Positions 8,503 through 17,508 of a stretch of DNA of 64,000 nucleotides are shown here, in pieces. Positions within the stretch are counted from its first letter, which is position 1, and each line of letters starts with the position of its first letter. The notes beneath the pieces were generated by a model, which searched no databases, was not told where the DNA came from, and was given only the letters and a program-made list of their open reading frames with translations. The stretch spans positions 1 through 64,000 of the forward strand of contig UBZM01000021.1 in NCBI GenBank assembly GCA_900470095.1. Reading direction: 5' to 3'. The stretch is from Hyphomicrobiales bacterium. Lineage in GTDB: Bacteria > Pseudomonadota > Alphaproteobacteria > Rhizobiales > Beijerinckiaceae. A program made the position numbers and the translations under genes.

Positions 8503-9048
8503 ATGACCGGATGTGACATGCCCGAAATCACCATCCGCCTCGCCGTGCCGCAGGATGCCTGCCGCCTTCCGGCGATCGAGCGTTCCGCCGGCCAGATCTT
8601 CCGAACGGTGCCTGGCCTGGCCTGGATCGCGGACGATGCCGTGATGTCGGCCGAGGCCCATCTTGCCAGCATCGTCGCTGGCACGAGTTGGGTTGCCTTT
8701 GACGTGACGGGCGAGGTCGTCGGCTTCCTCAGTGCCGAGCGGATCGACACCGAATTGCATGTCTGGGAGCTCGCGGTCCGTGCGGAGCGCCAAGGCCGGG
8801 GCATCGGCACTCGCCTGGTTGGCGCAGCCGCCGGCCATGCCAGGGCAAGCGGGCTGCGGGCCCTCACACTCACCACCTTCCGCGCTCTTGCCTGGAATGA
8901 ACGCTTCTATGCCCGGCTCGGCTTCGTGACGCTCGAGGACGGCGCGATCGAGGGAAGGCTCCGCGCTGTCCTGGAGCGTGAAGGGATACACGGGCTTCCC
9001 CTCGAGCGCCGCTGCGCCATGCGCTTCGACCTGATTGCGAGCAGCTGA
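8503..9048 (+). CDS. GNAT family N-acetyltransferase
   Basis: 181-residue acetyl-CoA-dependent acetyltransferase. The core is visible: ITIRLAVPQDA (beta 1), VVGFLSAE (beta 4), LHVWELAVRAERQGRGIGTRL with the pyrophosphate loop Q-x-x-G-x-G, and WNERFYARLGFV (C-terminal beta-alpha). The substrate is unknown. GGAG at 8493-8496 supports the start at 8503; MPEITIRL at 8518 is an alternative. It stands alone between the GFA gene and rpsA. Confidence 0.85.
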   Translation: MTGCDMPEITIRLAVPQDACRLPAIERSAGQIFRTVPGLAWIADDAVMSAEAHLASIVAGTSWVAFDVTGEVVGFLSAERIDTELHVWELAVRAERQGRGIGTRLVGAAAGHARASGLRALTLTTFRALAWNERFYARLGFVTLEDGAIEGRLRAVLEREGIHGLPLERRCAMRFDLIASS

Positions 9049-9147
9049 CGGGCAAAACTCTTGCCGTGCGTCGCTTGATCGACTACATCCGCCTCGTCCG
9101 AAGGGCCGTGATCGATCACAGCCGGGGGCGGCCTTTGAGGCTGGCTC

Positions 9148-9279
9148 CCGTTTGGTGTTGGGAGCGAGCTCGTCGGATACGGATCATGTTCGACGGCTCA
9201 GCGCCGCCAGCCTCCCTGCGAGGCAGCCTCCATGAGGCGCCGTCGGAGACGGTCCGGACCGCAGCACCAACCCAAACGG
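9148..9279 (+). promoter_or_regulatory. Candidate structured RNA leader upstream of rpsA
   Basis: A 13-bp helix with one bulged T joins 9148-9161 to 9267-9279 and encloses four local hairpins: GAGC-t-CGTCG (9166-9175) with CGACGGCTC (9191-9199); GCCTC/GAGGC at 9210-9224; GCCTC/GAGGC at 9226-9238; and CCGTC/GACGG at 9240-9252. The element ends 46 nt before the rpsA start. In gamma-proteobacteria, S1 represses its own translation through a structured leader; this one is not alignable by eye to that. GC-rich DNA forms short hairpins by chance, so the long closing helix is the main support. Confidence 0.45.
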
Positions 9280-9325
9280 CGCTTGCCGGCTATCGCGGGA
9301 TACGCGACCGGCGTCAGGAGAATGC

Positions 9326-11032
9326 ATGTCAGCCGTAGAAAGCTATCACGCGGGTCGCGAGGATTTCGCCGCCCTGCTCGAGGAATCCTTCGCCCGTAAC
9401 GACGCGCTTGAAGGTTCCGTTATCAAGGGCATCGTCGTCGCCATCGAGAAGGATATGGCGATCATCGATGTCGGCCTGAAGACTGAAGGCCGCGTCGCCC
9501 TCAAGGAATTCACCGGCCCCGGCCGCGACCAGGACATCAAGGTCGGCGACGAGGTCGAGGTCTATCTCGACCGGGTCGAGAACGCCCTCGGCGAAGCCGT
9601 GATCTCGCGCGACAAGGCTCGCCGCGAAGAAAGCTGGGTCAAGCTCGAGAAGGCCTATGAGGCTCGCGAGAAGGTCACCGGCATGATCTTCAACACGGTC
9701 AAGGGTGGCTACACCGTTGACCTCGACGGCGCCGTCGCCTTCCTGCCGCGTTCGCAGGTCGACATCCGTCCGATCCGCGACGTCGGCCCGCTGATGGGCC
9801 AGCCGCAGCCGTTCGAGATCCTCAAGATGGATCGTCGTCGCGGCAACATCGTCGTTTCGCGCCGCACGGTTCTCGAAGAGACCCGCGCCGAGGCCCGCTC
9901 CGAGCTGGTCGCCAGCCTCGAAGAGGGGCAGGTCATCGACGGCGTCGTCAAGAACATCACCGAATATGGTGCGTTCGTTGACCTCGGCGGCATCGACGGC
10001 CTGCTGCACGTGACCGACATGGCCTGGCGCCGCGTCAACCATCCGTCCGAGGTCGTAACCATCGGTCAGACGGTCAAGGTCAAGATCATCAAGATCAACC
10101 AGGAGACGCACCGCATCTCGCTTGGCATCAAGCAGCTGCTGGCCGATCCGTGGGATGGCATCGCCGCCCGTTATCCGGTCGGTGCGCGCCTCAAGGGCCG
10201 CGTCACCAACATCACGGACTACGGCGCGTTCGTCGAAGTGGAGCCGGGCATCGAAGGCCTCATCCACGTCTCCGAGATGTCCTGGACCAAGAAGAACGTC
10301 CACCCCGGCAAGATCGTCTCGACCTCGCAGGAAGTCGACGTTGCGATCCTCGAGGTCGATCAGGTCAAGCGCCGCATCTCGCTCGGTCTCAAGCAGACCC
10401 TGCGCAATCCGTGGGAGGTCTTCGCCGAGACCCACCCGTCGGGTTCGGTGGTCGAGGGCGAGGTCAAGAACAAGACCGAGTTCGGTCTCTTCCTGGGTCT
10501 CGAAGGCGACATCGACGGCATGATCCATCTCTCCGATCTCGACTGGAACCGTCCGGGCGAGCAGGTCATCGAGGAATACAAGAAGGGCGACATGCTTCAG
10601 GCTGTCGTTCTCGATGTGGACGTCGAGAAGGAGCGTATCTCGCTCGGCCTGAAGCAGCTTGGCGGCGATCCCTTCGTGGATGCCGGCGAGTTCAAGAAGG
10701 GCCAGGTCGTCACCTGTGAGGTGATCGAGGTCAAGGAAGCCGGTCTCGACGTCAAGATCACCGGCACCGACATGACCACCTTCATCAAGCGCGCCGAAAT
10801 CGCCCGCGAGCGCTCCGAGCAGCGCCCCGAGCGTTTCGCGGCTGGCGAGAAGGTCGATGCCCGCGTCATCCTGTTCGACAAGAAGGCTCGCAAGATCCAG
10901 GTGTCGATCAAGGCGCTGGAAATGGCCGAAGAGAAGGAAGCGATCGCTCAGTTCGGTTCGTCCGACTCCGGCGCCTCGCTTGGCGACATCCTCGGCGCGG
11001 CCCTCAAGAAGGCCAGCACCGAGAAGAAGTGA
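9326..11032 (+). CDS. rpsA: 30S ribosomal protein S1
   Basis: 568-residue mRNA-binding protein of the small subunit. Six S1 (OB-fold) repeats are visible in order, at roughly residues 30-97, 115-180, 200-268, 285-355, 372-442 and 457-525. Repeats 3-5 carry the strongest signature (for example TEYGAFVDLGGIDGLLHVTDM and TDYGAFVEVEPGIEGLIHVSEM). AGGAG lies just before the ATG. cmk and aroA, the common upstream neighbours, are absent here. A strong hairpin terminator follows at 11069, so the gene is probably transcribed alone. Its 277-nt leader can fold extensively. Confidence 0.97.
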   Translation: MSAVESYHAGREDFAALLEESFARNDALEGSVIKGIVVAIEKDMAIIDVGLKTEGRVALKEFTGPGRDQDIKVGDEVEVYLDRVENALGEAVISRDKARREESWVKLEKAYEAREKVTGMIFNTVKGGYTVDLDGAVAFLPRSQVDIRPIRDVGPLMGQPQPFEILKMDRRRGNIVVSRRTVLEETRAEARSELVASLEEGQVIDGVVKNITEYGAFVDLGGIDGLLHVTDMAWRRVNHPSEVVTIGQTVKVKIIKINQETHRISLGIKQLLADPWDGIAARYPVGARLKGRVTNITDYGAFVEVEPGIEGLIHVSEMSWTKKNVHPGKIVSTSQEVDVAILEVDQVKRRISLGLKQTLRNPWEVFAETHPSGSVVEGEVKNKTEFGLFLGLEGDIDGMIHLSDLDWNRPGEQVIEEYKKGDMLQAVVLDVDVEKERISLGLKQLGGDPFVDAGEFKKGQVVTCEVIEVKEAGLDVKITGTDMTTFIKRAEIARERSEQRPERFAAGEKVDARVILFDKKARKIQVSIKALEMAEEKEAIAQFGSSDSGASLGDILGAALKKASTEKK

Positions 11033-11068
11033 TCTTCGGGCCGCGTCTCGCGGCCTGACACATCCATC

Positions 11069-11103
11069 AGCCCGCGCGGAGAAATCCGCGCGGGCTTTTG
11101 TTT
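11069..11103 (+). terminator. Rho-independent terminator of rpsA
   Basis: A perfect 12-bp stem, AGCCCGCGCGGA (11069-11080) with its complement at 11085-11096, around a GAAA loop and followed by TTTTGTTT. It lies 36 nt past the rpsA stop. Confidence 0.88.
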
Positions 11104-11120
11104 CGGCAAAGGGAAGCGGC

Positions 11121-12410
11121 ATGAACGACATCGCGATCGGCATCGATTTCGGCACCACCAACAGCGTGGTCGCCCTGGCGCGGCCGGATGGTTCGGTCTC
11201 GACCCGCAGCTTTGCGACGAAGCAGGGCGCCGTCGACGCCTATCGCTCGGCGCTGATGTTCTGGCGCGAGGGGCGGCCGCCGCAGGCCCGCGTCGTTCAT
11301 GTCAGCGGACCTGACGCCCTCGACATGGCGCTGGGCATGACGACCGAGCATCGCTTTCTGCAATCGCTGAAGACACATCTGTCCAGTCGTGCCTTCCAGG
11401 AGACGCGCCTGTTCGGAAAGCTGTATCGGCTCGAGGACCTGATCGGCGTCTTCCTCGCCGATCTCAGTGCGGGGCTCGATGACCTTTCGGAGACGCCCCT
11501 GATCTCGGGGCGCCCCGTGGTCTTCGCCGGCGAGCGTCCGGACGAGGAACTGGCCGTGAAACGCCTGTCGGCCTCCTATGCGAAGGCTGGCATGCCCAAG
11601 GTCGATTTCGCCTATGAGCCGCTCGGCGCGGCCTACTGGTATGCACGCGACCTGAAGATGCCCCAGACCATGCTGGTCGCCGATTTCGGCGGCGGCACGA
11701 GCGACTTCTCCGTGATGCGCTTCGAGCCTGGCGGGGCAGGGCGGCTGGAAGCGATCCCGCTCTCGCATGCCGGTGTCGGCGTCGCCGGTGACACCTTCGA
11801 CTATCGCATCATCGAACATGCCGTCTCGCCACGGCTCGGCAAGGGCTCGCAGTATCGCTCGTTCGAGAAGCTGCTGCCGATCCCCGCCCATTACCACGCA
11901 GCCTTCGCGCAATGGCACCGGCTCTCGCTGATGAAGAGCCGCGAGACCATGGCCGAGCTCAAGGCACTGATCCGTGACGCGGTCGAGCCCGGCAAGCTCG
12001 AGGATCTGCTGACCGTGATCGAATACGATCTTGGCTACGAACTCTATCGCGCCGTCTCGGCGGCCAAGGTCGCGCTGTCGTCGCAGGACGAGACCGTGCT
12101 GAACTTCCGCCAGATGGATGTCAGCATCGAGGGGACGATCCGCCGTTCGGATTTCGAAAGCTGGATCGCCGAAGACGTCGCGTCGATCGAGGCGGCGCTC
12201 GATCGCGCCCTCGTCGAAGCCAAGGTCGAAGCCGGTGCGATCGAGGCCGTCTTCATGACCGGCGGAACATCGCATGTGCCGGCCGTGCGCGCCCTGTTCG
12301 ACCGCCGTTTCGGCTCGCAACGTGTTCACATCGGTGACGCCTTCCGGTCTGTCGCAAGCGGCCTTGCGCTGTTGGCGCTCGATCGGCAAAGAGCGGTGCT
12401 CGACGCCTGA
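11121..12410 (+). CDS. Hsp70-family ATPase-domain protein, YegD-like
   Basis: 429-residue actin-fold ATPase related to the DnaK nucleotide-binding domain. Phosphate loop 1 is IDFGTTNSVVAL near the N-terminus, phosphate loop 2 is VADFGGGTSDFSV, and the adenosine motif is VFMTGGTSHVPAVR near the C-terminus. The protein ends there, so the peptide-binding beta domain and lid of DnaK are missing; E. coli YegD has the same layout. Whether it chaperones anything is unknown. It sits between rpsA (after its terminator) and sppA, an unusual insertion into the common rpsA-sppA-ihfB order. Confidence 0.88.
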   Translation: MNDIAIGIDFGTTNSVVALARPDGSVSTRSFATKQGAVDAYRSALMFWREGRPPQARVVHVSGPDALDMALGMTTEHRFLQSLKTHLSSRAFQETRLFGKLYRLEDLIGVFLADLSAGLDDLSETPLISGRPVVFAGERPDEELAVKRLSASYAKAGMPKVDFAYEPLGAAYWYARDLKMPQTMLVADFGGGTSDFSVMRFEPGGAGRLEAIPLSHAGVGVAGDTFDYRIIEHAVSPRLGKGSQYRSFEKLLPIPAHYHAAFAQWHRLSLMKSRETMAELKALIRDAVEPGKLEDLLTVIEYDLGYELYRAVSAAKVALSSQDETVLNFRQMDVSIEGTIRRSDFESWIAEDVASIEAALDRALVEAKVEAGAIEAVFMTGGTSHVPAVRALFDRRFGSQRVHIGDAFRSVASGLALLALDRQRAVLDA

Positions 12411-12494
12411 GGCCGAGCGTCGCCTTGCCCCGCCGCTGCGGCGAGGCTACATCACGGGCCCAGCCGGCGTCCGTGACCACAGGAGCGTTTACCC

Positions 12495-13463
12495 ATGTCG
12501 TCCGATGCAGACCTGCTCGCCGACCGCCGCAACCTGCGGCGCAAACTGACGCTCTGGCGCCTGCTCGCCGTTCTTGGCGTCATCGCGGCGGCTATCGTCG
12601 CGGGGCTGGCCTGGAGCGGCAACGCGCCCGGTTCGACCTCCCGCGCGCATATTGCCCGGGTCACCATTTCTGGTTTCATCTCCGGCGACAGGCGCACGCT
12701 CGATCTGATCAAGTCGCTCGAGGACAGCCGGGCGTCCGCCGTTGTGCTCCGGATCGACAGCCCCGGCGGCACCACCAGCGGTTCCGAGGCCTTGCACATC
12801 GCGCTGCGCAGTCTGGCGGCCAAGAAGCCGATGGTGGCGGTTGTTGACGGGCTCGCCGCCTCGGGCGGCTATATCGCGGCCATGGGGGCGGACCGCATCG
12901 TGGCGCGCCAGACCTCGCTCGTCGGCTCGATCGGCGTGCTCTTCCAGATCCCCAATGTCGGCCAGCTGCTCGACACCGTCGGGGTCAAGGTCGAGGAAAT
13001 CAAATCGAGCCCGCTGAAGGCGGCGCCGAACGGCTTTGAGCCGACCTCGCCTGAGGCGCGCGCCGCGCTGCAGCGCGTTGTCGAGGACAATTACGATTGG
13101 TTCAAGCGCCTTGTCGGCGATCGCCGCAAGCTCGGCGAGACGGAGATCGCCGCCGTATCGGATGGCCGCGTCTATTCCGGCCGGCAGGCGGCCGGCCTCA
13201 AGCTGGTCGACGAGATTGGCGGCGAGCCGGAGGCGATCGCCTGGCTCGAGCGCAAGAGGAATGTCGCGAAGGATTTGCCGGTGCGCGACTGGCGCCGCCG
13301 CAACGAGTCGTCCTCGTTCGGCCTGTGGAGCGCCGGCGAGGCGATGGCCCGCGCGGCTGGTCTTGAATCGCTGGCCGTAATCATCGCGCGGGCTGCCGAT
13401 CAGCCGGTTGGCCTGCGGCTTGACGCGCCCTTGGCGCTCTGGCAGCCTGTCGCCGAAAAGTGA
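12495..13463 (+). CDS. sppA: Signal peptide peptidase SppA, short form
   Basis: 322-residue S49 serine protease that degrades cleaved signal peptides in the inner membrane. One N-terminal membrane anchor at about residues 18-40. The Ser-Lys dyad is visible as Ser123 in [13 protein letters not shown] and Lys175 in SSPLKAAP; the 52-residue spacing equals that of the Bacillus enzyme. DSPGG (88-92) is also conserved. The length fits the 36-kDa single-domain class. An ACAGGAG ribosome site precedes the start, and ihfB follows after 28 nt. Confidence 0.93.
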   Translation: MSSDADLLADRRNLRRKLTLWRLLAVLGVIAAAIVAGLAWSGNAPGSTSRAHIARVTISGFISGDRRTLDLIKSLEDSRASAVVLRIDSPGGTTSGSEALHIALRSLAAKKPMVAVVDGLAASGGYIAAMGADRIVARQTSLVGSIGVLFQIPNVGQLLDTVGVKVEEIKSSPLKAAPNGFEPTSPEARAALQRVVEDNYDWFKRLVGDRRKLGETEIAAVSDGRVYSGRQAAGLKLVDEIGGEPEAIAWLERKRNVAKDLPVRDWRRRNESSSFGLWSAGEAMARAAGLESLAVIIARAADQPVGLRLDAPLALWQPVAEK

Positions 13464-13491
13464 TGTTGATACAATCGGTTATATTGGACAC

Positions 13492-13776
13492 ATGATAAAA
13501 TCTGAACTCGTTCAACGCATCGCCGAGCGCAACACTCACCTCTACCAGCGCGATATCGAGAACATCGTCACGGCTATCCTTGACGAGGTCGTCAAGGCGC
13601 TGGGGCGTGGGGACCGTGTCGAACTGCGCGGCTTTGGTGCATTCTCACGCAAGGCCCGCGCCGCAAGGGTCGGCCGCAATCCTCGCACCGGTGATGCGGT
13701 CGAGGTCGAAGAGAAGTTCGTGCCCGTCTTCAAGACGGGCAAGGAGCTTCGCCAGAGGCTGAACGGCAAGCACTGA
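13492..13776 (+). CDS. ihfB: Integration host factor subunit beta
   Basis: 94-residue DNA-bending protein of the HU/IHF family, the partner of IhfA in nucleoid organisation and sigma-54 promoter activation. The start [11 protein letters not shown] and the DNA-contacting arm [23 protein letters not shown], with the RNP turn, are diagnostic of the beta subunit. An AT-rich stretch (about 13464-13500) separates it from sppA and may hold its promoter. The rpsA-sppA-ihfB-lapA order is common in alphaproteobacteria. rpoN is also in this window, at 40971. Confidence 0.95.
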   Translation: MIKSELVQRIAERNTHLYQRDIENIVTAILDEVVKALGRGDRVELRGFGAFSRKARAARVGRNPRTGDAVEVEEKFVPVFKTGKELRQRLNGKH

Positions 13777-13825
13777 CGTCCGGTCGGAGGTCAGGCTCGC
13801 TCGTGCGGCACGCCAGGAAAAACCC

Positions 13826-14164
13826 ATGAAAGCTTTCTTCAAGGCGCTGATCCTCGTGCCGGTCGCCTTGGCGATCGTCCTCTTCTCGATCGCGAACCGG
13901 GGCCCCGTGCGCGTCTCGCTCGATCCGTTCAGCCGTGACGCACCGACACTCGCCTTCGATCTGCCGCTCTTCGCCGTGGTTCTGGCCGCGATTGCCGCGG
14001 GCGTCCTGATCGGCGGCCTCGCCTCATGGATCGCGCAGGGCAAGCATCGCAAGGCGGCGCGACGCAATCGTCGCGAGGCCGAGGCTCTGCGCAGCGAGGC
14101 GCAGTCATTGCGGGCCGCTGTGCCCGATTCCGCCCTGCCGGCTTTGACCAGCCGCAACAGCTGA
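13826..14164 (+). CDS. lapA: LapA/DUF1049 domain membrane protein
   Basis: 112-residue protein with two membrane segments, at about residues 6-24 and 47-68, the second followed by a basic, Arg/Ala-rich cytoplasmic helix (GKHRKAARRNRREAEALRSEA). SIANRGPVRVSLDPF between the helices is typical of DUF1049/LapA. In E. coli, LapA works with LapB in control of lipopolysaccharide synthesis. It follows ihfB by 49 nt, and the cyclodeaminase-like gene starts 14 nt after it. Confidence 0.8.
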   Translation: MKAFFKALILVPVALAIVLFSIANRGPVRVSLDPFSRDAPTLAFDLPLFAVVLAAIAAGVLIGGLASWIAQGKHRKAARRNRREAEALRSEAQSLRAAVPDSALPALTSRNS

Positions 14165-14178
14165 TTGACGAAAGACAG

Positions 14179-15129
14179 ATGCGCGTTATCTCCGCGGCGG
14201 AAATCGACCGCCTTCTCACTTTCCCCGCCTTGATCGATGCGCTGGACGGAGCCTTTCGCGGCGACATCGTCACGCCTGTCCGCCATCACCACGAGATCGA
14301 ACGGCCGGCCGATCACGCCACGCTTCTGCTGATGCCGGCTTGGACCGGGCCGGCTGCGCCGGAGGCTTTCCTCGGCACCAAGGTCGTCACGGTTTATCCG
14401 TCGAACGGCTCGCTGAGCCTGCCGAGCGTGATGGGTACATACCTGCTGATGAACGGCTCGACGGGTGCGCCGCTCGCTGCGCTCGATGGCGCGCGCCTCA
14501 CGGCCTGGCGGACGGCAGCTGCCTCCGCGCTTGCCGCGCGCAAGCTCGGGCATCCCCATGGCAAGCGCATGCTGATGGTCGGGTCGGGCGCCCTGGCGCC
14601 CTTCCTGATCAAGGCGCACAGCGCCGTGCGCGATTTCGAGGATATTGCCATATGGGGGCGCCGCCGTGAGGGGAGCGAGGCGGTGGCGGAAGCCCTGGCG
14701 GCAGAGGGTATCACCGTGCGCGTCAGCGACGACCTCGAGGGCGACGCGCGGCAGGCGGACCTGATTTCCTGTGCGACGCTTTCACGCGAGCCCATTGTCA
14801 TGGGCCGCTGGTTGAAGCGCGACGCCCATCTCGACCTCGTCGGCGCGTTCAATCTGGCGATGCGCGAGGCCGATGACGAGGCTTTGCACCGTGCCCGTGT
14901 CTTCGTCGACACCGAAGCCGCCCTGAAGGAGGGCGGCGATGTGGCGGTGGCGATCAAGGCCGGTGCCTACGAGGCGGACAAAGTCGCCGGCACGCTGGCT
15001 CAGCTGTGCCGCGGCGAAGTCGCCGGGGCCAACGAGGATGGTGAGATCACCCTGTTCAAGTCAGTCGGCACCGCGATCGAGGATCTGGCCGCGGCCATGC
15101 TGGTCTGGCACCTCGCCAACCCCAGCTGA
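14179..15129 (+). CDS. Ornithine cyclodeaminase / mu-crystallin family
   Basis: 316-residue NAD-dependent enzyme family. Visible: MRVISAAEIDRLLTF opening, the substrate-side Lys in GTKVVTVYP, the NAD-binding Rossmann loop MLMVGSGALAPFLI, and the C-terminal DGEITLFKSVGTAIEDLAAA. Members include ornithine cyclodeaminase (ornithine to proline), alanine dehydrogenase and ketimine reductases, and the sequence alone does not choose between them. The start at 14179 is preferred because the longer frame upstream overlaps the LapA-like gene. Probably cotranscribed with ihfB and lapA. Confidence 0.85.
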   Translation: MRVISAAEIDRLLTFPALIDALDGAFRGDIVTPVRHHHEIERPADHATLLLMPAWTGPAAPEAFLGTKVVTVYPSNGSLSLPSVMGTYLLMNGSTGAPLAALDGARLTAWRTAAASALAARKLGHPHGKRMLMVGSGALAPFLIKAHSAVRDFEDIAIWGRRREGSEAVAEALAAEGITVRVSDDLEGDARQADLISCATLSREPIVMGRWLKRDAHLDLVGAFNLAMREADDEALHRARVFVDTEAALKEGGDVAVAIKAGAYEADKVAGTLAQLCRGEVAGANEDGEITLFKSVGTAIEDLAAAMLVWHLANPS

Positions 15130-15135
15130 CGCCCG

Positions 15136-15309
15136 TCAGACACGGACGGGCACGCCTCCGATCGCACCAAGCAGCCAAAGCACCAGCACGACCATCAAAA
15201 CGAGACCGACGACACCGCCGAGGCCGGCTGTGCCATAGCTGCGATGACCATAATATCCGCCGCCGCCGAGCAGCAGGATCACAAGCAGAACGATAACGAG
15301 TGTCGACAT
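15136..15309 (-). CDS. DUF3309 small membrane protein
   Basis: 57-residue hydrophobic protein: one membrane helix (STLVIVLLVILLLGGGG), a short GYYGHRSYGTAGLGG turn, and a second helix (VVGLVLMVVLVLWLLGAIGG). The motif matches DUF3309, a family of tiny envelope proteins common in alphaproteobacteria with no known role. GGAG-AGGGG lies just before the start at 15309. It converges on the cyclodeaminase-like gene with a 6-nt gap. Confidence 0.85.
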   Translation of the reverse strand: MSTLVIVLLVILLLGGGGYYGHRSYGTAGLGGVVGLVLMVVLVLWLLGAIGGVPVRV

Positions 15310-15407
15310 GACGTGCCCCTCTCCCTGTCGCATCGCGCTGCCGCGATGCGACAGGATGCGACAGGGAAACGTCCGGGGTGTACCGAGAGTTCCCCTAGCT
15401 GTGCCGC

Positions 15408-16394
15408 TCACTCCACCTTGACGCCGACCTCGCGGATCAACTCGCCCCATTTCTTCATTTCCGCCTGCAGAAAGGCTGCGAGTTCGGCCGGCGTGTTGCC
15501 GACGGGCTCCGCCGCCAGCAGATCCATCTTGCCGCGGAGCGCCGGGTCCGCGAGTCCGGTCTTGGTGTCGGCATGAATCCTGTCGATGATCGCCTGCGGC
15601 GTCTTCGCCGGTGCGAACAGCGCGAACCATGAAGACACGTCGAAGCCAGGTACGACATCGGCGATCGGCGCGAATTCCGGTGCGGTCGGCGAGCGTTTGG
15701 CCGTGGTGATACCGAGACCACGGATCGAGCCTGAACGGACATGCGGCAACGCCTGGGTGATGTTGTCGAAGATCAGGTCGACCCGCCCGCCGATCAGGTC
15801 CTGTGTTGCCTGCGCGGTTCCGCGATAAGGCACGTGGACCATCTTGGTGCCGGTCAGCTTCTGGAACAATTCGCCGGAGAGATGGACGGAGGTGCCGACG
15901 CCGGACGAGGCATAGGTCAGCTTGCCAGGATTGGCTTTCGCGTAGGCGACGAGTTCGGCCGTATCCTTGACCGGGAGATCCTTGTTCACGACCAGCAGGT
16001 TCGGCACCAGCGCGACCATGGTGATCGGCGCGAGATCCTTGGCCGGATCATAGTTCAGCCTGGCGTAGAGGTACTGGTTCGTCGCCATGCCGACCGAGAC
16101 GATGAGGAAGGTGTCGCCGTTCGGTTCGGCCTTCGCCACCGCATCGGTTCCTATATTGCCGCCGGCGCCCGGCTTGTTCTCGACGACGATATTGGTGCCC
16201 CAGGTCTGGCCGAGCCTCTCGGCGACGAGGCGCCCGAGTACGTCCGTCGCCCCCGCGGGCGGGAAGGGTACGACGAGTTTCAGCGTCCTCCCCTGCGGCC
16301 AGGAGCCCTGTGCGAAGCTCACCTTGCCGGGCAAGGCCAGGCTTGCGCCAAGCCCTCCAAGCAGCGCGCGGCGGTCGATTCTGGCGTCCGTCAT
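15408..16394 (-). CDS. Tripartite tricarboxylate transporter binding protein (Bug family)
   Basis: 328-residue periplasmic solute-binding protein. The N-terminus has a twin-arginine-like signal (DRRALLGGLGASLALPGKVSFA). The family signatures are VVPFPPAGATDVLGR, NKPGAGGNIGTDAVAKAEPNGDT and LTGTKMVHVPYRGTAQA. Such proteins bring carboxylates or other small acids to a TctA/TctB permease. No permease gene is nearby, which is usual for the expanded Bug family. GGAGGAG about eight bases before 16394 fixes the start; an upstream in-frame start at 16490 gives no signal peptide. Confidence 0.9.
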   Translation of the reverse strand: MTDARIDRRALLGGLGASLALPGKVSFAQGSWPQGRTLKLVVPFPPAGATDVLGRLVAERLGQTWGTNIVVENKPGAGGNIGTDAVAKAEPNGDTFLIVSVGMATNQYLYARLNYDPAKDLAPITMVALVPNLLVVNKDLPVKDTAELVAYAKANPGKLTYASSGVGTSVHLSGELFQKLTGTKMVHVPYRGTAQATQDLIGGRVDLIFDNITQALPHVRSGSIRGLGITTAKRSPTAPEFAPIADVVPGFDVSSWFALFAPAKTPQAIIDRIHADTKTGLADPALRGKMDLLAAEPVGNTPAELAAFLQAEMKKWGELIREVGVKVE

Positions 16395-16552
16395 CAGCGT
16401 TATCTCCTCCCGTGGGCGCGATCTTCTTCTGGGCGAAGGCGCCCGATCGCCGCGCAGCCAAGGCTGCAACCCTGCGTAGGCGTTGTCCATGCCTGGTACG
16501 TGTGACGTTTCTCGTGCTTGACCTGATCTTCAAAACCCGGCGTTCTCGGGCG

Positions 16553-17500
16553 ATGCAGAGCACGAATCGCCCGCTCCTGGCCCTGTCCGCCTTGCTCCTG
16601 GCCGCGCTGACGGCGCCGGTCGTGCATGCGCAATCGACTGCGGAGGAGGAAGCGAAGCGTCGGGCGGCCAATATCGCAGCCTTTCCGGACGCGGCGCGCG
16701 CCTTGTTTGGGCAGAAGACGACGCCTGCCAGCATGGCGGCTCGTGCCATCGGCTCCTATGCGAGGGGGTGTCTCGCCGGTGGGACGGCAATGCCGGTCGA
16801 CGGAGAGAGCTGGCAGGTGATGCGGCTGGCCCGGAACCGCAATTGGGGCCACCCCGCGCTGATTTCCTATCTGGAGACGCTTGCCCGCAACGTGCCCAGG
16901 ATCAACGGTTGGCCCGGCCTGCTGGTTGGCGACATCTCCCAGCCGCGCGGCGGTCCGATGCTGACCGGCCATGCTTCGCACCAGATCGGCCTCGATGCCG
17001 ATGTCTGGCTCACGCCGATGCCGAAGCAGCGCCTCGGCGGCGACGCACGCGAGAACATGTCGGCGGTGAACATGGCGCGCGCCGATTGGCGCGATGTCGA
17101 CCCGAAGAACTGGACGCCGGCCCATACCAAGCTGATCAAGTCCGTGGCCGCCGAACCGCGCGTCGAGCGCATCTTCGTCAATCCCGCGCTCAAGGTTGCA
17201 TTGTGCCGCGAGGCCGGTGCGGATCGCTCATGGCTTGAGAAGGTCAGGCCGATGTGGGGCCATAACTACCATTTCCATATCCGGCTGAGCTGTCCGGCGG
17301 GAATGGAGGGCTGCTCCGGCCAGGAACCGCCGAATTTCGGCGACGGCTGCGGCGCAGAACTGACCGGCTGGGTCGAGCGGCAATACAAGGCGATCTTCAA
17401 CCCGCCCAAGCCGCGCCCGGGGCCGAAGCCCAAACCGAAGCCGCCGATGTCCGTCGATGCACTGCCGGCTGAATGCCGGCAGGTGCTGGTCTCACGCTGA
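16553..17500 (+). CDS. mepA: Penicillin-insensitive murein endopeptidase
   Basis: 315-residue periplasmic zinc peptidase (M74, LAS fold) that cuts D-Ala-mDAP cross-links in peptidoglycan. Signal peptide at about residues 1-26 (PLLALSALLLAALTAPVVHAQ). Zinc ligands: His143 and Asp150 in GHASHQIGLDADVW and the HFH of HNYHFHIRLSCP near residue 240. The C-terminal tail is Pro/Lys-rich (PPKPRPGPKPKPKPP). The tail-to-tail neighbour at 17509 is another LAS-like envelope protein, 8 nt away. Confidence 0.92.
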   Translation: MQSTNRPLLALSALLLAALTAPVVHAQSTAEEEAKRRAANIAAFPDAARALFGQKTTPASMAARAIGSYARGCLAGGTAMPVDGESWQVMRLARNRNWGHPALISYLETLARNVPRINGWPGLLVGDISQPRGGPMLTGHASHQIGLDADVWLTPMPKQRLGGDARENMSAVNMARADWRDVDPKNWTPAHTKLIKSVAAEPRVERIFVNPALKVALCREAGADRSWLEKVRPMWGHNYHFHIRLSCPAGMEGCSGQEPPNFGDGCGAELTGWVERQYKAIFNPPKPRPGPKPKPKPPMSVDALPAECRQVLVSR

Positions 17501-17508
17501 CCCTGCTC

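Noticed and set aside
9329..11161. Long open frame (610 codons) antisense to rpsA
   Set aside because: Mirror of the strongly biased codon use of rpsA in GC-rich DNA; low-complexity acidic product with no recognisable domain, and rpsA itself is certain.
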